A stretch of DNA of 64,000 bases from Bacillota bacterium. GTDB lineage: Bacteria; Bacillota; Clostridia; Christensenellales; SZUA-584. Shown one piece after another: positions 60,719 to 64,000 of this stretch (its first letter is position 1; each line of letters opens with the position of its first letter). The stretch is taken from positions 1 through 64,000 of the forward strand of contig JAEWRI010000032.1 of NCBI GenBank assembly GCA_023460085.1. The letters run 5' to 3'. The translations under genes were made by a program, and so were the position numbers. A model generated the notes under the pieces. That model ran no database searches. It worked only from the letters and a program-made list of their open reading frames with translations, and had not been told where the DNA came from.

Positions 60719-60727
60719 TGATATAAT
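60719..60727 (+). promoter_or_regulatory. Extended -10 promoter of the ABC permease gene
   Basis: TGATATAAT with a perfect TATAAT at 60722-60727, 24 bases before ATG 60751. The -35 region is weak. Confidence 0.65.
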
Positions 60728-60750
60728 TCTGAAAAAAGACGGAGCAGCGT

Positions 60751-61707
60751 ATGGAGAAACGCGGAAAATCCAAAAACAATCCCCTGTTGAAGTCCCTGCT
60801 GACGCCCTTGGCGGCAGCGGCTTTTCTCGCGCTGTGGCAGCTTTTCACGTCGCTTTGCGGGCAGCCCATGCTGCACGGCGGCGATGTCTCTGTATGGGCG
60901 CTGGCGCTCGTCTGCGATCCCGCCTTCTGGCTGGCCGTCTTCTTCTCTGCCTTCTCACTCATTGCAGGCTGGACGCGGCGCATTGCGCGCGTTGCCTGCA
61001 TCGCCGCCTTCTGGTTTACGGTATGGCAGGCCGCCGCCGTCGCCGTAGGCAAGCCGCTGCTGATGCCTTCGCCCGCCGAAACCTTCTCGGCGCTGGGCGG
61101 GCTCGCCGTGCAAAGCCATTTCTGGGTCAGTATCGGCGCAACGTTCTACCGGGTGGTCGTGGGTATCGCCATTTCGTTGGTTTCGGGTGTGCTGCTGGCG
61201 CTGGTGGCCTCGCGCTCGGAGGCGCTGCAAAGCCTGCTGCGCCCCGTGGTCGCCGCGGTCAAATCCACGCCGGTGGTCTCCATTATCGTGCTGGCGCTGG
61301 TATGGTTCTCCTCCTCCACCGTACCCATCGTATCGTGTGTGCTGCTATGCTTCCCCATCTTCTTTGCCAACACGCTGGCGGGCATACAGGGCGTGGACAA
61401 GGAGCTGCTGGAGCTTGCCGCCGTATTCCGCGTGCGCAAAAGCCGCGTACTGCGGGAGATTGTTGTGCCTTCCGTGATGCCGGGCATCTATTCCGCACTG
61501 TCCATCTGCCTCGGCTTCTCCTGGAAATCCATCGTCGCGGCAGAGGTATTGTCCAGCCCGAAGTACTCGCTCGGCTACGAGCTCTATAAAACCAAGCTAT
61601 ACCTGGAGACGCCGGAGCTCTTCGCGTGGACGCTGGCGATCATCGTGATCAGCCTCGCTGTGGAAAAAGGCCTGAAACGGCTGCTGCCGAAAGGAAACGC
61701 GCTATGA
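60751..61707 (+). CDS. ABC transporter permease (SsuC/TauC class)
   Basis: A 318-residue permease of the binding-protein-dependent type used for sulfonates, nitrate and similar small compounds. The EAA-like loop (ELAAVFRVRKSRVLREIVVPSVMP) is near residues 215-245. The N-terminus has about 60 extra residues with two more hydrophobic segments compared with typical 250-residue members. GGAG precedes ATG 60751. It overlaps the ATPase gene by four bases. No binding protein is encoded nearby, so the substrate is unknown. Confidence 0.85.
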   Translation: MEKRGKSKNNPLLKSLLTPLAAAAFLALWQLFTSLCGQPMLHGGDVSVWALALVCDPAFWLAVFFSAFSLIAGWTRRIARVACIAAFWFTVWQAAAVAVGKPLLMPSPAETFSALGGLAVQSHFWVSIGATFYRVVVGIAISLVSGVLLALVASRSEALQSLLRPVVAAVKSTPVVSIIVLALVWFSSSTVPIVSCVLLCFPIFFANTLAGIQGVDKELLELAAVFRVRKSRVLREIVVPSVMPGIYSALSICLGFSWKSIVAAEVLSSPKYSLGYELYKTKLYLETPELFAWTLAIIVISLAVEKGLKRLLPKGNAL

Positions 61708-62297
61708 GCATACGCGTCGCAACCCTCACCAAGCGGTTCGGGGATCATCTGCTGTTCGACAGGCTGTCGCTTGAAATACCGCTGGATAAGCCCGCCGTGA
61801 TTGCGGGCCGCTCCGGCTGCGGCAAAACCACGCTGCTGCGGATACTGGCAGGTCTCGACGCGGACTTTGAGGGCACCGTCGAAGGTATGCCGGAGCGTGT
61901 GTCGTTCATGTTTCAGGAGGATCGGCTGCTGCCTTGGAAGGACGCATACGCCAACATTGAGTTCGTTTTAAAGGATGCAATGCCCGCGGACGCGATACGT
62001 GAGGCCGTTCCGCGCATGCTGGATGCGGTACAGCTCTCCGGTCACGGGCACAAGCTGCCTTCAGCGCTTTCCGGCGGTATGAAGCGCCGTGTCGCGCTCG
62101 CGCGCACCTTCTGCTATCCCGCGGAGCTGCTGCTGATGGATGAACCGTTTAAGGGTTTTGACGAGCAGCTGAACGACGAAATGATTGCGTTGTTTCACCG
62201 GTTAAGCGTCGAAACCGGAAAAAAAGTCGTGCTCGTCACGCACGACCTCTCCATCGCGGATAAAATCGACTGCCGCGTCATCCGGCTAGGCGAATAA
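61704..62297 (+). CDS. ABC transporter ATPase (SsuB/TauB class)
   Basis: A 197-residue ATPase partner of the permease. Walker A is AGRSGCGKTT, the Q-loop FMFQEDRLLPW, the signature LSGGMKRRVALARTF, Walker B LLLMDEPFKGFD and the switch His in VLVTHD. It is short, about 50 residues below usual. ATG 61704 overlaps the permease stop (ATGA), with AAAGGAA upstream. Confidence 0.9.
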   Translation: MSIRVATLTKRFGDHLLFDRLSLEIPLDKPAVIAGRSGCGKTTLLRILAGLDADFEGTVEGMPERVSFMFQEDRLLPWKDAYANIEFVLKDAMPADAIREAVPRMLDAVQLSGHGHKLPSALSGGMKRRVALARTFCYPAELLLMDEPFKGFDEQLNDEMIALFHRLSVETGKKVVLVTHDLSIADKIDCRVIRLGE

Positions 62298-62338
62298 GTA
62301 TGTGCCGATCTTATACCATGCAAAATCACCTTTTGTGG

Positions 62339-62368
62339 TTGACAAGCGGCGCGCCCATCTCTTATAAT
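62339..62368 (+). promoter_or_regulatory. Promoter of tRNA-Ser
   Basis: TTGACA (62339-62344), 18-base spacer, TATAAT (62363-62368): both hexamers match the consensus perfectly. The tRNA begins 20 bases downstream. Confidence 0.9.
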
Positions 62369-62388
62369 GTACTAGTTTCTGAACGTAT

Positions 62389-62482
62389 GGAGAAGTACCC
62401 AAGTACGGCCGAAGGGGCTCCCCTGCTAAGGGAGTAGTACGAGTGAATCGTAGCGAGGGTTCAAATCCCTCCTTCTCCGCCA
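62389..62482 (+). tRNA. tRNA-Ser(GCT)
   Basis: Class II cloverleaf of 94 bases. Acceptor GGAGAAG/CTTCTCC, anticodon GCT in CTGCTAA, long variable arm (TAGTACGAGTGAATCGTA), T-loop TTCAAAT and encoded CCA. Single tRNA gene with its own promoter and terminator. Confidence 0.95.
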
Positions 62483-62483
62483 T

Positions 62484-62520
62484 AAAAAACGAGTTCGCCA
62501 TCAAGGCGGGCTCGTTTTTT
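62484..62520 (+). terminator. Terminator of tRNA-Ser
   Basis: ACGAGTTCGCC-atcaa-GGCGGGCTCGT, an 11-bp stem with two G-U pairs, followed by six T. Confidence 0.85.
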
Positions 62521-62696
62521 ATGATGAAACAAAGGGGATTTGAACGCGAGCGGCCCGCGCAGCGGGAAAAACGCCCCTTTTGGAGCGGTCTATCAGGGAT
62601 TTTGAGAACCAACCTGATTAACCTATGTGAACAGCCTTCAAGTGATAAATAGTTGCCATCAGTTTGGTTTCCTGTGGCATTGGGGTTCATACGATA
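62521..62696. other. Gene-free AT-rich stretch after tRNA-Ser
   Basis: No credible gene. At 62533-62545 GGGGATTTGAAC resembles an inverted tRNA T-arm end. A 69-codon frame over the tRNA is a shadow. From about 62.58 kb the composition becomes clearly AT-richer than the rest of the window. Confidence 0.4.
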
Positions 62697-63491
62697 CTAT
62701 ATCAACATTTGCATTTCTATACTCTGCAGATCTGTTTTAAACAGATCTGCCATTAACAAGACCAGAAGCACCTGCTTGGGTGCGAGTTTGTTTTCTTCAA
62801 TATATCGACATAACTTGTCCTGTTGTTCCCGAGCGTTATGCTCATTGAAACACACACATAAATAACTGCCTGCTTGAATACTGGACAACAAGGAGGTTTC
62901 CGATGAATCATCTGTTCCGACCGAGCAAAATAATTCAACCGGAACAAATTGATTATTTGTTACCCCGCAAATAAAGCCGTTTTCAAAAGTATTGAGCAGT
63001 CTGTTTTCCTCAACGATTTTACAGGCCTTTGCGTATACCGGATATGCGGATTCCTTATTGATGTGACTATCTACCGCTATAGTGATGATATGCCGCTCCA
63101 CGATATCCTTATAGTAGACTTCCGACTTCGAAATAGATTCTTTTGATGTCTGAACATAGCGTTGAAAAGCATTCATAACAAATATTCTTCGATTGATGTC
63201 CAATATCTTTTCTCGGGCGTTCTCTTTTTGCCTATCCATGTAATCCAGCACGAAATCGGTATCTTTTTTATCAAGGACGGTTTTAATCTCCTTTGGGCTT
63301 ATGTCCATGATACGGGAGGCTTTAATAATATCCAATTTCCAAAACTGGTTCATTGAATAATATCGGTATTTAGTGACAGGATCGGTATAGAAGGGCATCA
63401 GCAATCCTATTTTCTCATAAAAACGCAGCGCTTTAACGGTAATGCCTTTCGCTTTTGAAATTTCACCAATTGAGAATAATTTTTCTTTCAT
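62697..63491 (-). CDS. MerR-family transcriptional regulator
   Basis: A 264-residue regulator. The N-terminal MerR domain is clear: LFSIGEISKAKGITVKALRFYEKIGLL, with RYYSMNQFWKLDII and a coiled dimerisation helix to about residue 110. The C-terminal part (about 125-264) looks like a GyrI/BmrR-like effector domain that would bind a small hydrophobic molecule. ATG 63491 has GGGGAG ten bases upstream, within the promoter region of the divergent flavodoxin-like gene. It likely controls that gene and itself. Its AT-rich coding sequence differs from the neighbours. Confidence 0.88.
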   Translation of the reverse strand: MKEKLFSIGEISKAKGITVKALRFYEKIGLLMPFYTDPVTKYRYYSMNQFWKLDIIKASRIMDISPKEIKTVLDKKDTDFVLDYMDRQKENAREKILDINRRIFVMNAFQRYVQTSKESISKSEVYYKDIVERHIITIAVDSHINKESAYPVYAKACKIVEENRLLNTFENGFICGVTNNQFVPVELFCSVGTDDSSETSLLSSIQAGSYLCVCFNEHNAREQQDKLCRYIEENKLAPKQVLLVLLMADLFKTDLQSIEMQMLI

Positions 63492-63495
63492 TCTA

Positions 63496-63524
63496 TTGAC
63501 ACTCCCCTTAGGGAATAGTATACG
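63496..63524 (+). promoter_or_regulatory. MerR-type promoter of the flavodoxin-like gene
   Basis: TTGACA (63496-63501), 17 bases, TATACG (63519-63524). The spacer contains CTCCCCTTAGGG, a dyad resembling MerR-family operators of the BmrR type. Confidence 0.65.
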
Positions 63525-63525
63525 C

Positions 63526-63556
63526 TCAAATTATCAAGAACTCAAATAATTTGAGA
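63526..63556. repeat. Inverted repeats CTCAAAT/ATTTGAG upstream of the flavodoxin-like gene
   Basis: CTCAAATTAT and ATAATTTGAG are 10-bp perfect arms about 11 bases apart; the nested CTCAAATAATTTGAG is itself palindromic. They lie between the promoter and the ribosome site, so two overlapping folds in the leader or a second operator are possible. Confidence 0.5.
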
Positions 63557-63570
63557 TGGAGGCTTAACAT

Positions 63571-64000
63571 ATGAATACAAACTTGTTTTACTTTTCGGCG
63601 ACAGGCAATACACTAATGGTCTGTAAGGAACTGCAAAAAAAGTTGACGGATTGTTCGATGGAACCAATGGCAAAATTGGTGAATCAAACAGAAATTATTC
63701 CTGACTCCAGAATTGTAGGATTTGTGTTTCCCCTGTACTTTGCCGGCTTGCCGAATATAGTCGCTTCTTTTATTAGTAAAGTCAATTTTCAAAAAATCGA
63801 TTACATCTTTGCGGTAGTGACAAAATCGCAATTTAAATCACCCGGGCTCGTTGAAGAGCAAATGAACAAAATCCTTGTGCAATATAACAAGAAGGTTAAT
63901 TTCGTTACTTATATAAATATGGTGGGAAACTTCATCATGAAGTATGATATCATATCTGCAGAAAAGCAGCGCGCTATCATGGAGCAGACGCTAAAGAAGG
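63571..64000 (+). CDS. Flavodoxin-like protein, 3' end cut by the window
   Basis: The first 143 residues of a flavodoxin-fold protein; the frame stays open at the window edge. The FMN phosphate loop is YFSATGNT at residues 7-14, followed by VFPLYFAGLPNIV in the second flavin-binding region. The build resembles EFR1-type proteins, which fuse flavodoxin to a C-terminal ferredoxin domain, but that part is outside. GGAGG precedes ATG 63571. The gene is divergent from merR and probably induced by it. AT-rich like merR. Confidence 0.82.
   Translation, partial: MNTNLFYFSATGNTLMVCKELQKKLTDCSMEPMAKLVNQTEIIPDSRIVGFVFPLYFAGLPNIVASFISKVNFQKIDYIFAVVTKSQFKSPGLVEEQMNKILVQYNKKVNFVTYINMVGNFIMKYDIISAEKQRAIMEQTLKK

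Noticed and set aside
62443..62652. A small ORF over tRNA-Ser containing RGFERERP
   Set aside because: It starts inside the tRNA and runs through its terminator. This type of frame is a frequent artefact beside tRNA genes.
62389..62696. A full integration (att) site at tRNA-Ser
   Set aside because: No direct repeat of the tRNA 3' end and no integrase is visible inside the window, so only a composition break is reported.

Overview
The window comes from a spore-forming, most likely anaerobic Firmicute (Clostridia-like), of moderately high GC. The evidence is a forespore germination protease (gpr) next to spoIIP, a TRAP protein (mtrB), a B12-dependent class II ribonucleotide reductase, a PyrR-attenuated pyrimidine operon, lipobox-type binding proteins and strong GGAGG ribosome sites. 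The species cannot be named from the sequence. No rRNA, CRISPR array, integrase or transposase was seen.

Layout. 0.2-1.3 kb: a ferredoxin-type DUF362 protein. 1.4-16.2 kb: one long minus-strand sugar-acid operon, led by a GntR-family regulator with a clear promoter and a repeated operator. It carries a ribose-type ABC importer, an MBL-fold hydrolase, a 2-hydroxyacid dehydrogenase, gluconokinase, 6-phosphogluconate dehydrogenase, a LarA-like nickel enzyme (possibly a gluconate epimerase), KDPG aldolase, altronate dehydratase and KDG kinase. 16.7-17.4 kb: a four-tRNA operon (Leu, Gly, Gly, Lys) with a decayed tRNA-Gly between Gly and Lys. 17.5-31.6 kb: housekeeping and surface genes (icd, SEC-C protein, lamin-tail and CotH proteins, an EF-G paralogue, an orphan anti-sigma factor, SRAP protease, nrdJ with paired NrdR boxes, murI). 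31.6-34.9 kb: two YcxB-like membrane proteins, then gpr-spoIIP.

35.0-45.4 kb is a complete UMP operon, pyrR-pyrB-pyrC-pyrF-carA-carB-pyrK-pyrD-pyrE, with a PyrR attenuator leader. 45.5-49.9 kb is the least understood block: a DUF2997-like small protein, a triple-repeat membrane protein with a helix-hairpin-helix tail, a radical-SAM activase-like protein, a Ycf46-like AAA+ ATPase and a Ycf35/DUF1257-like protein, transcribed together. This is my best candidate for an undescribed system.

50.1-51.9 kb: HAD phosphatase, FMN reductase and NTF2-like protein. 51.9-54.8 kb: a LuxC/LuxE fatty-acid reductase pair beside a hot-dog thioesterase. 54.8-60.6 kb: a small protein, mtrB, recQ and dnaE. 60.7-62.3 kb: an ABC permease-ATPase pair with no binding protein. 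After tRNA-Ser (62.4 kb) the DNA turns AT-rich, with a MerR regulator divergent from a flavodoxin-like gene cut by the window edge.

Start codons were re-chosen for many genes from ribosome-binding sites, promoters and operon overlaps, so several CDS begin inside the longest open frame. All family names rest on motif recognition by eye; no searches were run.
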